A program made the translations under genes and the position numbers. From Ariolimax columbianus (taxonomy: Eukaryota; Mollusca; Gastropoda; Stylommatophora; Arionidae), in contig JAVGWX010000014.1 of the NCBI GenBank assembly GCA_036924085.1, forward strand, positions 42,371,556 through 42,435,555: DNA of 64,000 bases, read 5' to 3'. Positions 45,201 to 57,639 of the stretch are shown in pieces (the stretch's first letter is position 1; every line of letters starts with the position of its first letter). The notes under the pieces were generated by a model. It worked only from the letters and a program-made list of their open reading frames with translations, did no database searches and was not told the DNA's origin.

Positions 45201-46094
45201 TATTTTTAAATGTTCACATGCTGATGAAGATCATTTATATAGTTGATGTCCCTTTGTTTGTTCTGGCTGATGGTGAAAACCTGGCACACATTCTAGATGT
45301 GTGTGACCTTCACCTTCAGAACTTCATAAAGAATGAACGATTCAATCTGCTCTCCGGATGTTGTTCTTTGATACCCATAATCCATTTCGTAAAGAGCTAC
45401 GCCCATTTAAGCTTCGAATCGCATCTCATTGAATCTCCCGCGAACCCGGAGCCTAACCCTCCACGAAGACACAATGCGATGAGCGAGCCTGAGATTGGCA
45501 GTCACGGAAGAATACATTCATTGTACCCTAGTGACCCGCGCCACTAAAGGAGAACTGACTTTGTGTCCAGATGCTTTACGTCCGAATGAGGTCTCCCTCC
45601 GACCACGATACACACAGCCAGACTCAACAATACTCTCGCGTCTTGCCAATGATTATTCTGCTCTGTGATCTGCCTCATCGTGTGTTTAATCTGCTCTCTG
45701 AATTCAAGTGTGCTCACTTGTGAGTCACTTCATATGTCGCTGGAGTAAAATTTAAAAAATGCCGACCACTTGCGAGTTTGAAATGTCCGGCCATCTAGAT
45801 TATCCGGATTCTTGCGCGGTATTTTACAATGTCAAATTTAAAAGAAATCGAGATCAAAAGAATTATCAACAACAACAAAATTATCTTTACCAGGTATTTC
45901 CCCGTTATCGAGATCCCATTAGGGGATTAATAGAGCTTGAGGTATAAAGAGAGCTTGTCCTTGCAGTTGCCACGCACTAAAAGGCAAGATCAGAAACCGA
46001 CTTCTAAACGAATCGGTAATTCGCCCCTCATGAATAAAACTATTTAAGTTTGAAAAGTATTTATAGTTAGAGAGTATCAATAAATATCGTTAAA
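45201..46094. other. Apparently single-copy, no gene recognised
   Basis: A 109-codon plus frame at 45218-45547 lacks a recognised motif. The part at 45740-46060 has balanced composition and no repeat match in this window. It could be regulatory, but this is unproven. Confidence 0.3.
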
Positions 46095-46510
46095 GCAATA
46101 TGTAACACAGAGATTGCGTTGTTGTTGTTTAATACCTACAATGGTTATACCACAGAGATTGCGTTGTTGTTGTTTAATACCCACAATAGTTATGTTTACT
46201 CTTTTGTGCGCTCTGAAAAGGGCGTTAAGTGGTGGGTTGAAGTAAGTCTCCCCCACATCTCGATCACGCTGATGTAGGCAGACCGCCGACTACCAGTCGG
46301 TTCGCTATACTTGGATTAATCTGCGTGTCGCTCACTACTATGGGATCACGTCGATCCACATTTAGTAAGCCTTTAGAATCAGCCTGTTTCCAGAGAGAGA
46401 ACAATACACGAAAGAGAGATAGTGGCCTTGATCAGTAAGCTGTGCCTGACCCTGACGCGACATCCAGGTCAGTATGTTGTGCTTGGCCGGACCAGCGTCT
46501 CAGTTCCCCT
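46095..46510 (+). mobile_element. SINE3 copy with duplicated 5' start
   Basis: GCGTTGTTGTTGTTTAATACC occurs twice (46118 on and 46158 on), then TTTTGTGCGCTCTGAAAAGG, CACTACTATGGGATCACGTC and CAGTATGTTGTGCTTGGCCG. The duplicated start suggests a small tandem duplication of the 5' end. Confidence 0.7.
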
Positions 46511-47114
46511 TGTAATTCAGAAATAAAAGAGTTGATAACTCGTTATTCTGGCATGCCAAATTATCAATAAGAAAAGATCAAAATATGTCAGTTCCCTTTG
46601 GAGCATAGGTATTCAACAAATACAAGCCAGGTCCTACTGGACTGAGACATCATTCCGAGCTTTATCTTCGCCTTGTTTGATGCATCATTGTTTGTAGAAG
46701 AAAACGCTTACGTCACAGTCCCAGATTCCTTTCGGCTTTCTTTGCTTCGAGTCATTATTTCTCTTTGCAGACAACATTCTTCTGCCATTAGATGGCTGAG
46801 TTGAACGTTTCTTATTAGTTGACTTGTCCATATTTTATTAGGTTTTTGTGGCTTACAATTTCGCGAGGATGAGGCAGCCACTCCATACCAAACCTCCATT
46901 AGTTGTCTATTACAATTTAACTTGCATATTTACAGTGATAGTTCTCTTTATTCCCCATTCGGGCACCAGCAACACTTTGGTGTATGAAAAGTATACGAAG
47001 AAGATATCGTTGGGCAGAAGAATCTCTAACTATTGGGTTTTCATAGCCTGACATCCACATACACAAATAGCCTACCGAGTCTAGATTATTATTCCAAGCC
47101 TGAAATTAAGATCT
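46511..47114. other. No gene recognised
   Basis: Short frames only. Confidence 0.4.
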
Positions 47115-47479
47115 TCTCCTTATTCTGCGTTCGTTCTCAATCTCCCGCTACCAAACCCTGAAAGGGCTTAAGTAGCAGAATGTAGTCTAGAGAACGGAAT
47201 GTGTTGTGTCGTAGTTTACAGCTTGACTGCGATATTTGCACCTTTCGGTCCAACACATCCGACTCCAGCAAGCATTTGTTGAGTACCGGGTTAGCATTCC
47301 CTCTTCGATCCATTCTCCTTAGCCAGTCTGCCCTGCTGCAGCCTGTTATCCAGGATCACCGCGTGGAGGTGTAGAAGGGTCTTGGCAGCTCTGGTTCGCT
47401 GGACCTGACGCTAACAGTCTGCTATGGGTCGCTGACCACTGCAGCTCATGCGCTGCTTAGCGTCTTGATCCCAAATAAA
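47115..47479 (-). mobile_element. SINE2 copy
   Basis: The plus strand runs CTGCGTTCGTTCTCAATCTC, CTGAAAGGGCTTAAGTAGCA, ATCCAGGATCACC..GTGGAGGTG and ends TTAGCGTCTTGATCCC. Flanks ATTAAGATCT and ATAAAGATCT are a probable target-site duplication. Confidence 0.88.
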
Positions 47480-47984
47480 GATCTGAAAACAGTACCCCAT
47501 TTACAGTAGGTGGTTACATAGAAGACACTGATGTCGGGGATGAAGTGTTGTCGACTTCATTGTGTTAGGCCATAATATTTTATGAAGTAGAGGTGACTAG
47601 ATCTTATCATCCCCTACTATTCTTTCCGAACATTTACACCATGTACCCATATACAGCCGATTCGATTGGAACCTTCGTCGCGTGGTGCCTTTGTCTTGAA
47701 AAGTGGGCGCTCTACCCCTCCTCTGCTCAGTCGCTCGTGTACGTTTCTCGCGGCCCATATAGTATAACGATGAGAGTATCAATAACTCGTCACTCCGGGC
47801 GTTGGTCGATATAGAAGTTAGAGAAAAGTATGATAATATACGGTGAAGAGTCGCACATTAGACGGACACGCTGGTCGGAAATGCAGTTTTAGAGACTTTT
47901 GATATAAAACCACATCTAGTGTGAAGTGAGGTGACCAATTCCCTTGCGTGCTGCTTGTTTGTCACTAACTTATCTTAACTTAAC
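47480..47984. other. No gene recognised
   Basis: Short frames only. Confidence 0.4.
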
Positions 47985-48430
47985 TTTACTTAAATTAACG
48001 TAACCTAACTTAACCTAATGTTTTTATACTGGTTTAGAAGACTTTGCAGAGTATGCATACACCTAGTTTCTTTTAAATTCACTATATCTAAAAATACCTT
48101 TGCACATTGAATCTATTATTGAATACATTTATTGACCCTTCCAACACTATTTGTTGTGGCAATGCACTCCAAGCCTTTGCCATTCTCTGACTAAGCAAAT
48201 GTGTTCTGGTATCTGGACATTTCTTTAATTAATGTGTGTCTGTACCGTCTTGTTCTTGTAGGCGGAGGCATTTTGAAGAACAACAACTTGTTATAGTCTA
48301 ATTTATCCTTACCTTCGATTATCTTATACACCTGTATTAATTCACCTCGGCTCCTTCACTTGTCTTGACACTGTAAATCGACTCTTCTCAGTCTGTCCTT
48401 ATAACTAATCATTCTGGAATCCCACTATCA
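47985..48430 (-). pseudogene. CR1-like LINE 3' end, copy 2
   Basis: It aligns with 29790-30230 on the minus strand. Minus frames give RGELIQVYKIIEGKDKLDYN then KLLFFKMPPPTRTRRYRHT, a typical CR1/RTE-X C-terminus. The 3' end is marked by the reverse of TTTATACTGGTTTAGAAGAC at 48023. Confidence 0.8.
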
Positions 48431-49472
48431 GTTGTATCACTATCAGATCTATACACATGTACAGTAAAGTTAGCTGGACATGGAGAGTGTGGTGGAGGGA
48501 GTTGAACTCCGTAACTCTGTCATGAAATCAAAAATATATGCCACAACACTAATCAGACGCAATAATATGGTCACTGGTTTTTGAGAAGACTAATATAACA
48601 TGTTGATTCCAATTGCTCGTGTCTACTGTACTGATTTATAGATGTGAGAAATAAAGGCTGTTTGCCACTAAGTGTGTTATCTACGTATGTATTTTGCCTC
48701 AAAAAGCAAAGACAATTTATCCGTACCGAAGCTTTGAACACATATCCTCGTGGTGAGAAGACCGATGCCCAAACGTTTGGCCAGCCGCTTCTCAGTATCA
48801 ACTATTATCTAATAATTCGTGAAAGAAGTCATGTCACATTTTTTTTTACCGTGCTCTTCCTAATGCTGAACCATCCAAGTCATGGCTTGTCTTGTCTGCC
48901 CCAACCACTCATTGAAGCATTATTTGGACTGGGCAGTGCTCAATGACACATTTCTGTCCTCTGCTGAGCTCTGATTGCTCTCATGTCGAGCGATCAACAT
49001 CTTAGTTGGAACATTAATAACCCTTATAGCAACAGAGGTTCTTTATCGTCTCAGTGTCTGTTTGCCGAACTATCAAAACATTCTAGACATGGTATGGCAG
49101 TCTAGTGGGAAGTAAGACGAAGATTGAGGGCACTTTTCGTGAGATTTTGTAGTTCTAAGACCTCCTGAAGGATCTCAGGGAACTCACGAAGGCAGCCATT
49201 ATTGTTGATAACCGGCTTTGTGTCACTGTGTTTGACATCAGGTTAGAGGGAGATAAGTCGAAGAATCAAAGTGCCCGTATAGTTTTCAGGATGACCCTGC
49301 GTGTGGTTACACAGACGAGAATAGGACTACTTCAACACATAAAGAATGTCGCAAACGGTAAATAACTCCCTGTTCAACGTGTGGACTTCTACACATCGCT
49401 AGTCACAGGTGCTAATAACATGCTGAGTGTGGCGTAGTCTTCTGTTTCTTCTTTCTTCTTTCATTGTCTCAC
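48431..49472. other. No gene recognised
   Basis: A 100-codon plus frame (48644-48946) has no recognised motif. Confidence 0.35.
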
Positions 49473-50035
49473 ATTCTACCGAGTTCTAGCCAAGTGTCGT
49501 GGTATGTATTTGTTCTTCACCTCTCTTATTTCCTGAGTAACATGTCCCCCCCCCCTCCCCCCATTTTACGGCAGGTCTCGTTTACGCTGTCTATCCACAT
49601 TTTCCTCGGTCTACCTCTCACCCTTCCTTCCAATGTTCTCCTGTAGCAGGTTGCATAAAGAATATGGTTTTGTTGTATTGTTACAATGTGGCCAAACCAA
49701 GTTATTTTCTGTTGTTCGATTTAATTTAAGCAGTAAATTGCTACAACCTTCTCCCGAATAGTAACAGTTTTTATTCTGTCTCTTTTCGTGTTGTTAGTGA
49801 CCTTTCAAAAGCACCGCATTTTACAGGTGGTTAACTTTTGTTCTTGGGCCTTATACATTCCCCATGCCTGGTACACACTTGTGGCACAGGGTTTAGATGA
49901 GGATACTATTTAGCATCTGCTTCTTAACGTGGAGGGAAACCTGTTAGTGTATTAGTGGTGGAGACAGCTGATAGGCGACAGCCAGCGAAAGCCCTCTACA
50001 CTCTCGTCTTAATCTCTCTATCGAGTAGTCTTCTC
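49473..50035 (-). pseudogene. RTE-type LINE 3' end, copy 2
   Basis: It aligns with 24655-25210 on the minus strand (CAAGTGTCGTGGTATGTATT, TTTACGCTGTCTATCCAC, CTCTCTATCGAGTA). It contains C-runs at 49545-49562 and no intact frame. Confidence 0.75.
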
Positions 50036-50390
50036 CATTTAAATGAAAGCTATACAAACAATATCTCAAATATGATACAGGAATGACATGGCCAATAAGT
50101 TGTTTTCTGTGGTTTTCAAAGACGAACAATTTGACGGATTCAAAATGCATTTTGGTAAGAGTTCGTTGGTGCTTTCTAGCCTAGTATCATATGATTAATT
50201 ATCAACCGATGCCATTTAACTGACTATCGATTACATCTATTTGGCCTACTTCTGACCCGGTGCCCTTTATCTAGTCTAAATATATACGCTTGATAATTAT
50301 TTTGAATGGTGATAGTGGAATTGGTCAGTATATTATACCTGACCATGACGAGACGAACAGCTAAAAAGCATGCAAAGGCCACCGTCCATC

Positions 50391-50645
50391 GTTGACGACG
50401 ATGGCATAATTAATTTTGCTAGCGCTATGTTTAGCAATGAATAACCGCGATACTGTTTATCGTCACTCTCTCGTCTCGAGCCGCCGACCCCAGGGGCAAG
50501 TCAAGGACAAGACGACTAGCGGGCGACTACGAGATGCAGGGGACTCCGCATCAAGCACCCGTGAAAAAGACGGCGGAGTCCGGAGTCGAACTCACACCAC
50601 CTGATCACGAGGCCGACGGCTTAACCACTTCGCCACGGAATCCCC
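50391..50645 (-). mobile_element. SINE4 copy, complete head
   Basis: The minus strand begins GGGGATTCCGTGGCGAAGTG-GTTAAG (A-box-like), then GAGTTCGACTCCGGACTCCG (B-box-like), CTTGTCCTTGACTTGCCCC and ends near CATAGCGCTAGCAAAATTAA. It abuts a SINE1 in the opposite orientation at 50646. Confidence 0.85.
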
Positions 50646-50893
50646 ACTGTAGCGCAGTGGTTAGCGGGCTGACTTCGCATCTGAGTGGTCCTGGGTTCAT
50701 TCCCCGGTTAATGCGTTAATGTAATTTCAGACCGCAACGGTAGACCCAGTCTTAAATGGGTACCGGTTCAGTCCGGGAAGTAAAAGCGGCGATGGAGAGT
50801 AGATGGCTACCACCTTCACACAGCCGAGCACTTGAAATGTGAGATCGCTAACACCCCTACGGCAGTAATGCTGTTGGTTACTTTACTTTACAG
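50646..50893 (+). mobile_element. SINE1 copy
   Basis: It begins ACTGTAGCGCAGTGGTTAGC with a B-box-like CTGGGTTCATTCCCC, then CAGACCGCAACGG, AATGGGTACCGGTTCAGTCC and a tail GTTACTTTACTTTA. Head-to-head with SINE4. Confidence 0.88.
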
Positions 50894-51560
50894 TTGTGAA
50901 TCACAAGCCCGGATGTATGTATCCAGTCATCAACCATCAGTTGTTTCCAGCTCATTGACCTCTGCACCTTCGACTCGTACGCAGTCTCCAACATTCAGTC
51001 CCCGATAGCAAAATCTATTATAGAGTTTCCTAAGAACAAATTTGATGTATCGTTTTCACGAATTTTGTTTCCATTCACAATTAATACCAATCAATAACCC
51101 TGGTCGTTTACAGGAAGCATGTGTATAGCCGTTTGAGTCCTCAATCACGGTTGTTGTTTCTAAAGCAATCAGTCCTTTATGATGATATCAGCAACTCTGC
51201 TTACAACCAACAAACCATTTGTAACAAGTTTTGAAAGTTCATTCATTCGTTCACCTTTTTGTTCCACATAGATACCAGTTGCAGCTGACCACTCTTATAG
51301 AACGTTCCGTTTCCAAGCATTTGCATTCATGCACCTTTTCGCTCCCACCGACGTGAAGCCATCCGGTCATTTTACACGAAAACAGTATACGAGTGACTGA
51401 TTTAATGGCAAATTGTGAATTTTTTTTTAACATTGTTAGGTAACCAGTTCTAAGAACAACTCTCTTTAGTCGACTTTTACGATACGCTTTGGGAGGATAC
51501 CATGGTTTTATTCTCTTCATCACGAGTACGATTATGTCTATCCTTTTGTATATGGGCACC
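50894..51560. other. No gene recognised
   Basis: A 102-codon minus frame (51251-51559) has no recognised motif. Confidence 0.35.
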
Positions 51561-51635
51561 TGAACTTAACATTTTTATACTGGTTTAGAAGATTAAAAGA
51601 CTCATCAGAGTCTGTGTACAAACAGTTACAACCTG
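51561..51635 (-). repeat. Short CR1-like LINE 3'-terminal remnant
   Basis: TTTTATACTGGTTTAGAAGA at 51571 matches the 3' end of the element at 47985-48430. Confidence 0.5.
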
Positions 51636-53549
51636 ATTTACATAACACAATCGAGACAGGTAGATACCAATTTCGTTCACAATAACTGAGACATTGTTTC
51701 TACTTTGTATACTTCACAAGCCTTTTTGTTTTTGATTTTGGTTGGTTTTATATGCCTCAAATATGTTATATCATGAGATTACTGGCTCCATTGACAATCT
51801 TGCGCCAAATGTACTGTTCAAAGCCTTGGTAGTGTACGTTATTTGTTAACCTCCATTTTTTCCGTTAGATGTGTTCCCTAACCTAGCACCTCGCTTGAAC
51901 AAAATACAATTAACTCCATAAAAGTCAGACAAAAGGGAATTCGGTCAAAAAACTATCCTGTCGAACATAATCCTGAAATCGATACCCTCTCTTTATCCCT
52001 CCAAGCTTTTCCGGCACAAAGTCGTGAAGAACCGAGTTTTCAACATCAACTCTTTAACCAAAAATCTCGCACAGAAACAATTCATTTTTCCCGGCGTTTT
52101 TCGCCCTGGATAAATCCTTTTCGAATCGTTTGTGTCTCCGTGTGCTGATTATAATCCTGGACGAAAGCCCGGACGTCTGTGCTAGCAGACGCGAGCCTAC
52201 ATAAGTGGTCGTGGACATGCATACGAATCAGCCCGCGCAAATTATACCCAATCGCGTTCGTTCCTTGAGCTGGCGGTCTGCGCTTTCCGCTTCCGGGATT
52301 AGCGAGATAGAAATGAACAGCGACTGTCAGGTTCAACCATGTTGTGATCGTTGTCGGGCATGGGTTGGATGGAGTCATTGAATCTGAGCCCGGCCAAATA
52401 TCACAGACAGAAAGGAAATGAGCCGGGCCGAAGATCGACAAGAGAACGACCGTGAGAAGATTGGGAAATTTCAGGATCGAAAAATCGAAAAACAAGTGAA
52501 ATGAAGACAGAGCAGTGAGGATTTGGGATAACACCACCCTGAAGAGGGGCAAGGAAATAACATGGGGAGAAGGGAGGGATATTTGTTTGTTGGAGAGTTG
52601 ATAGGCGAGGGCATGGAGTGTGGCTGGGTCGTTAAGGGGAGATGATCGTTGCTCAGCACATTGATAAATCGAAATGACCAATAGGTTATCCAGAACGTTC
52701 GGCAAATTGTCATTGTAGTACTAGATTCGGGTTGCAGTTGAGATATCGATAAGTAGGTGACGGAAAACTTTCAGGAAGAACGACACGATAGAGGAAAATG
52801 TACAACCGGAGAGGGTTCGGGTGAAAAGACAATATGCAATGTCTGTGAGGATTGACTTTTACACGAGCGACAAGGCCGGAAGTGGAGCCATTTTAGTCAA
52901 GGCGGAAGTCGCGCATTCTAAGACTTGACGTGAATGCTGCAGAGTTTAACAAGGTCTTCTTGGTGCTGAGGAAGGGTGTGGGGCGATGTGGTTGTGGGGG
53001 TGTGTCTGATTGTGATAGGATGCACGTGGTGTGGTGACACCAATTAAAAATGTTCTGCACCATATAAAGCTTTATCTGAACATAACCCAGGTCAAAGAGA
53101 ATACAAGGACTGTAAGCTTCCAATCACGTCTTTATATGCGACTAATGAGGGTTATTTGTTTGTGGCTAGCAATCTCCTGATGTAATATCAAGTATATTGA
53201 AACCGCTGCTGCAACCATACGGATACAGACGCTATGGGAAGATTCCAGCAACAGTGGTGGACGTATGCTTCAGTGGGAGCAGAAAGGACATCACCAAAAT
53301 CGTCATATGCAATTTTCAGGGAAATAGCCCGAAACAAGCACATGCTAGAGACAAATACATCGTAATCCAACCTTTCTTATGTTGTTCTTACTAATGCCAG
53401 TCAAACTTGAGTTACGTACCCTTGACAATTTCGTTGTGGTGGTGGGTTACACTGATTCTCATCAGATCCCGATGCGTACATCAGTAGATGGACTAATTTG
53501 CTCCTGGTTGTAGTGCATACTTCTAGCTGTAGTGCAATGCAATTCTTCT
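51636..53549. other. Apparently single-copy, no gene recognised
   Basis: The longest frame is 207 codons on the minus strand (52082-52705). It has no domain, no signal peptide and proline/serine-rich mixed composition, so coding is not supported. The part at about 52080-52480 is more GC-rich than its surroundings and repeat-free in this window, which makes it a candidate for conserved regulatory DNA. Confidence 0.35.
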
Positions 53550-53640
53550 CAGCAAGCTCACCACTACGGGAATCACAGTGCCAATTCTCACGTACTTAAC
53601 CAGATTGTCATAAAACAGTCGTTCTCCTCGCAGCATTCTC
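53550..53640 (+). repeat. SINE3-like internal remnant
   Basis: GCAAGCTCACCACTACGGGA then ATCACAGTG match the middle of SINE3. Confidence 0.45.
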
Positions 53641-53871
53641 GGCGTATGTCTTGCCACTAGTTCAAGATAGTGGAGACCAGAGAGTGAGGTTGATGATTAG
53701 CGCTATTTCTTTTTCACTATAATACAAATACTGCGCAAGTTACATCTTCAAAATAAATCGTTCTGATGATGATGCTATCATTGTTTGCGATGGATGACTA
53801 ACTTGTTAACATCCGCGGAAACTCTTCATGAGCTCCAACTGAGGAGAGCGTTTGCTTTTGTCCAGAAGAGA

Positions 53872-54076
53872 TTATGTTGTATAGAGCACAGCTAAAGGGG
53901 TACTATCATAATCATCTGAGAGATGATGTTGTCTAGAGCACAGCTAAAGGGGTACTATCATAATCATCTGAGAGATTGTGTTGTCTAGAGCACAGCTAAC
54001 GGGGTACTATCATAATCATCTGAGAGATTATGTTGTCTAGAGCACAGCTAAAGGGGTACTATCATAATCATCTGAG
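53872..54076. repeat. 52-bp tandem array, four units
   Basis: Units of the form AGAGCACAGCTAAAGGGGTA-CTATCATAATCATCTGAGAG followed by ATTATGTTGTCT. Units differ by only one to three bases, so the array is young. Confidence 0.95.
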
Positions 54077-55159
54077 GCAATCTTACAACCAGAGGATAGG
54101 GTCAAATGGAGAGACATACCGAGACAACCTTACAACCAGTCTTAGAACTGATCAAATCAGATGATGGTGATAGATACTAAACAAGTTTGTCATCCCTTGT
54201 GTTAAACATAATTATATCCTTCCTTAGTCCTCCGTTATGGACTTGCTATTCAGGTTACAGTTGTCCTATTCTTTACTCCCATGGAAACATACTGGTGGAG
54301 GTAATTAATCGGACTTGATCTTACTCTATAAATTCAAGATTTTCTAAACTGTGGGAGACAATGGCGGCTCAATGTTAAGATTTGAAACGGACTCATCTGA
54401 TTCCGGTTTATAGCCTGCAGGACAAAACTCTTTGTGAACGTTATTGCCGTAACCTTAAAACATCTTGGCGTGTATTGCGTGCGCAGGAGGGTAACTGTGG
54501 CGGATGTTGTTGGGTTAATGTTGAACAAGTTGGGAGAATTACTGGAAATTAAAACTAAGAAGACTCAAAGACGCATGGCGCTGCAATAAGTTTTAGTGGA
54601 ACTCTTCAAATTACGAGGCAATTTCCGGCACCTTTGTTACCCCCACAAGTTGAAGCACATGCCAGCGCGTGGTTGTTGCTAGGGACGCAAACATCCACAT
54701 TGAAAAACAGCCAAACGTTGTCATTTACGAGCGTTCTGGCTTGTTGTGCGTTACTTCGCGTCGTTCCACGTTCTGCACTTGACAAGGACCCTACAAGTAA
54801 ATGTCCATTTTTATGGCTCACTTACATAAACACAGAAAGCTATGACGCATTCGGGAGACGGGTTCTTTGAAATCCATGTATATCTTAAGTTTACTATCTG
54901 TGTATTCAAGCAGGTATATCCTGGAATACTTAAACAAGTGGTTTTTCTGTTTTTCTTTAGCGATGACTAAAACAGTTGAGAAGATATTTAATATATTTTA
55001 GACATACACATATAAAAGACTCGAGACTAATGGAAGGAGAACAAACAGAAAACAAATACAGACGTGTTGTGGAAATTAAGGATGCAAACAAAAATGGATA
55101 AACAAGATCAGAGTCAGACATTTAAGTTATATTGGTCACAACAAACGACGTAGCAGCTT
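54077..55159. other. No gene recognised
   Basis: Short frames only. Confidence 0.4.
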
Positions 55160-55500
55160 CCTGAAAACAACGGCAAGAGCTGCAGCGGTCTGCCACCCAA
55201 AGCTGACCGATAGCATCAGCGCCAGCGACTCAGAGCTGCCAAGACCTTCCACACCTCCCCGCGATGATCCTGGATAACAGACTGTAACAGGCCACAAGGG
55301 CTAAGAAGAAGGGATCAAAACGTCAAGGCTAACGCAGTACACACAAATGACTGCTGAAGTCGGAAATGTTGGACCGAAAGGTGCAATCAAGCTGTAAACT
55401 ACGTCACAACGCATTCCATTCTCAGGATAACATGCTGATAATTGCAGTCCACTTCGGTGCGTGGTAGCAGGAGTTTTAAGACGAAGAAGATGAAGTTGAA
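55160..55500 (+). mobile_element. Diverged SINE2 copy ending in CGAAGAAG
   Basis: It carries GAGCTGCAGCGGTCTGCCAC, GCGATGATCCTGGATAACAG, TGTTGGACCGAAAGGTGCAA and ends AAGACGAAGAAGATGAAG. The GAAGAAG end resembles the LINE A/B tail. Confidence 0.75.
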
Positions 55501-55554
55501 GCCAACTGCAAGCAATTGTGTAGCGCCAACGCGCCAGAGAATAACATCACAAAA

Positions 55555-55725
55555 TGGGCAGGGCCAAGCCTGACAAATTGCACCATCATGGCACGAGAGA
55601 GAGGACGCTGAAGATTCTTGCTGCCGATCATTGGACGTTGCAGTGCCAAGCCTGACATATTGCATCACCATGGCACAAGGCAGAGGGCGCTGAAAATCCT
55701 TGCTGCGGACCATCGATGTCGCAAT
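55555..55725 (+). repeat. 82-bp direct duplication, LINE-tail-like
   Basis: Two units start GCCAAGCCTGACAAATTGCA (55563) and GCCAAGCCTGACATATTGCA (55645). They decode as GTRERTLKILAADHWTLQC-type LINE tail sequence. Confidence 0.65.
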
Positions 55726-55949
55726 GGCACTTTAACTGAAATCAACTCTAACAGTAATAACATTTAGAGTGTTCTCTAGTCACTGTACGTTTCAGACTAT
55801 CTAGTCGTAGCTAGATACATGACTTACATATTGGGAAGACCAGATAGCGAGGAAGGGAGCTACTGACTGTTCTGAAGATGGAGAAAGGGAGAAAAGGAGA
55901 TGGAGAAATAGTTCTAAAATATTGTATCCTTGACGGCAATGTCCTCTTA

Positions 55950-56150
55950 AGACCCATAGCATTACTGCCGTAGTGGTGTGAGGTGTTAATGATCTCACAT
56001 TTCAAAGGATCGGCTATATGAGGGCGGTGGCCATCTTCTCGACTTAGGATCCATTGCGGTCTGAAAAAACATTACCGCCTCAACTAGAGAATGAACCCAG
56101 GACCACTCAGATGCGAAGCCAGAACGGTAACCACTGGGCTACACGGCTCC
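55950..56150 (-). mobile_element. SINE1 copy, internally deleted
   Basis: The minus strand begins GGAGCCGTGTAGCCCAGTGG-TTACC, with a B-box-like CTGGGTTCATTC, then CAGACCGCAATGG and GATGGCCACCGCCCTCATAT. It lacks part of the middle present in 50646-50893. Confidence 0.82.
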
Positions 56151-56159
56151 ACAATGTCC

Positions 56160-56270
56160 CCAACGCGACTACATTTCCTGCTTTTGATTATGTTAGTTGT
56201 CTGTTAGCACCTTAAACGCGACTACATTCCCTGCTGTTGATTATGTTAGTTGTCTGTTAGCACCTTAAAT
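56160..56270. repeat. ~54-bp direct duplication
   Basis: Two units carry CGCGACTACATT and then GATTATGTTAGTTGTCTGTT-AGCACCTTAAA. Confidence 0.9.
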
Positions 56271-56879
56271 CGATATTGGCAGTATCTAATCTGCTTCACT
56301 TTATTAAATCATTTTACGTATTATTATATTAATGATTTTGTTTAAATTTCTAATCCGTGAATTGATAAACCCCAAAAGCACAGAGTAGTGCTTTGAAATA
56401 GCCAGAAAGCGCTAGAACCAGTTCTTAATCTTGCTGCATAAATACAGTATTTGCTTAGCCGCTCCTCCTCTACACCAAGAGGTTTTGAGGTTTTGCAAGA
56501 ATAATTCATGTCCACATAAATCGCAAGAAGAATAATAATAATAATACGACGAAGAACCTCTACAGAATCATTGAAAGTGTTTCTGAAAAGCTTTACAATT
56601 GATGTCACCTCTTTGCCTCCATGCATAAGTACAATGGGAGCGGCAAAGTCTGCCGTGCCAGGATATATCACAATGGCTATATGAGAACATCTCGCAGCGA
56701 AAGTCTGATGATATCAATACCATCGCTTGCGACGTGCAACTTGTAAAATAGTACCATTCTATGTTCTAATTGTTCCAGATATATGCACCATTCTTTACAC
56801 GAACTGTTTGCTGTTGCTGCCAGTAATTGCCTTGTCCATTCATTGCTTATGAATCTCATGTAAAGACCCTGAACTATTT
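56271..56879. other. No gene recognised
   Basis: A 109-codon minus frame (56342-56671) has no recognised motif. Confidence 0.35.
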
Positions 56880-57158
56880 GACAGCATGTAGTGACTCATA
56901 GCTGACTGCTTGTTAGGACCAATGAGCCCTAGCTGGTCAATACTCTATACTGACCCAAAGTTAGTCCTCTTGAAAAATCGTCCATGTGCAGCCAAACTGA
57001 AAGTGTACGGATTGAAGACTGAAGGCAAACTGGGCCCCAAAGATGTGTCCCACTGACACTGGAAGCATCGAACCGGAAGGCGTGGATATTGCAGTCTCAC
57101 ACAAAACTACGTCACAACGTAACATAACGTCGTTCTCAGAACAACAAACGAAGAAGAT
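56880..57158 (+). mobile_element. Diverged SINE2 copy
   Basis: It keeps GTAGTGACTCATAGCTGACT, ATCGAACCGGAAGGCGTGGA, AAAACTACGTCACAACG and ends CAACAAACGAAGAAGATGAC. The AAACGAAGAAGA end matches the LINE B 3' terminus. Confidence 0.6.
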
Positions 57159-57214
57159 GACATCCATTATTGTACAATATTTGTTCTACATACCACTGTA
57201 AGACTCTTCATCAC

Positions 57215-57290
57215 CCACCCCCATCTCTCTCTCTCTCGCTCTCTCTCTATCTATCTACTTATATTTTTATATATATCTATCTCTCTCTCG
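57215..57290. repeat. (CT)n microsatellite
   Basis: CTCTCT runs with a central TA-rich interruption. Confidence 0.92.
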
Positions 57291-57299
57291 TTTGTATTG

Positions 57300-57510
57300 C
57301 CACTAGCCTTAGTCTACCTGCACTTCTAGAGGGATGGATGCTAGTGTGCAGGTTCCCACTCTGATATGAGCTGGATGTAGCCAGGGCGAAGGTCTCCTGT
57401 TTAACCGGCTAATCTCGAGCACCTTATTGCCCCGCTGCGTTTGGACAAGTACAGCGGAGGGTGGTTAACCGATGTGGGAGTCCATCTTTAAAGACTCAAA
57501 CTAGTATGTT
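57300..57510. repeat. Dispersed repeat piece shared with 29700-29745
   Basis: GTGGTTAACCGATGTGGGAG then TCCATCTTTAAAGACTCAAA resembles TTGTTAACCAATGTGAGAGT near 29699. Orientation and limits are unclear. Confidence 0.4.
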
Positions 57511-57639
57511 TTATGTTTTCTGGAATCATGTCTTTGATAGTTCTGATCTGTTCTTTTTGTTCTGCTATTCTCCTTTGTCGTCAGTTATAATTTCACATTT
57601 GACGATTATATGGCCAGAACAACAGTTTGAAGCCACCTT

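Noticed and set aside
52082..52705. 207-codon minus frame as a gene
   Set aside because: It has no motif, no convincing start context and no splice or repeat evidence.
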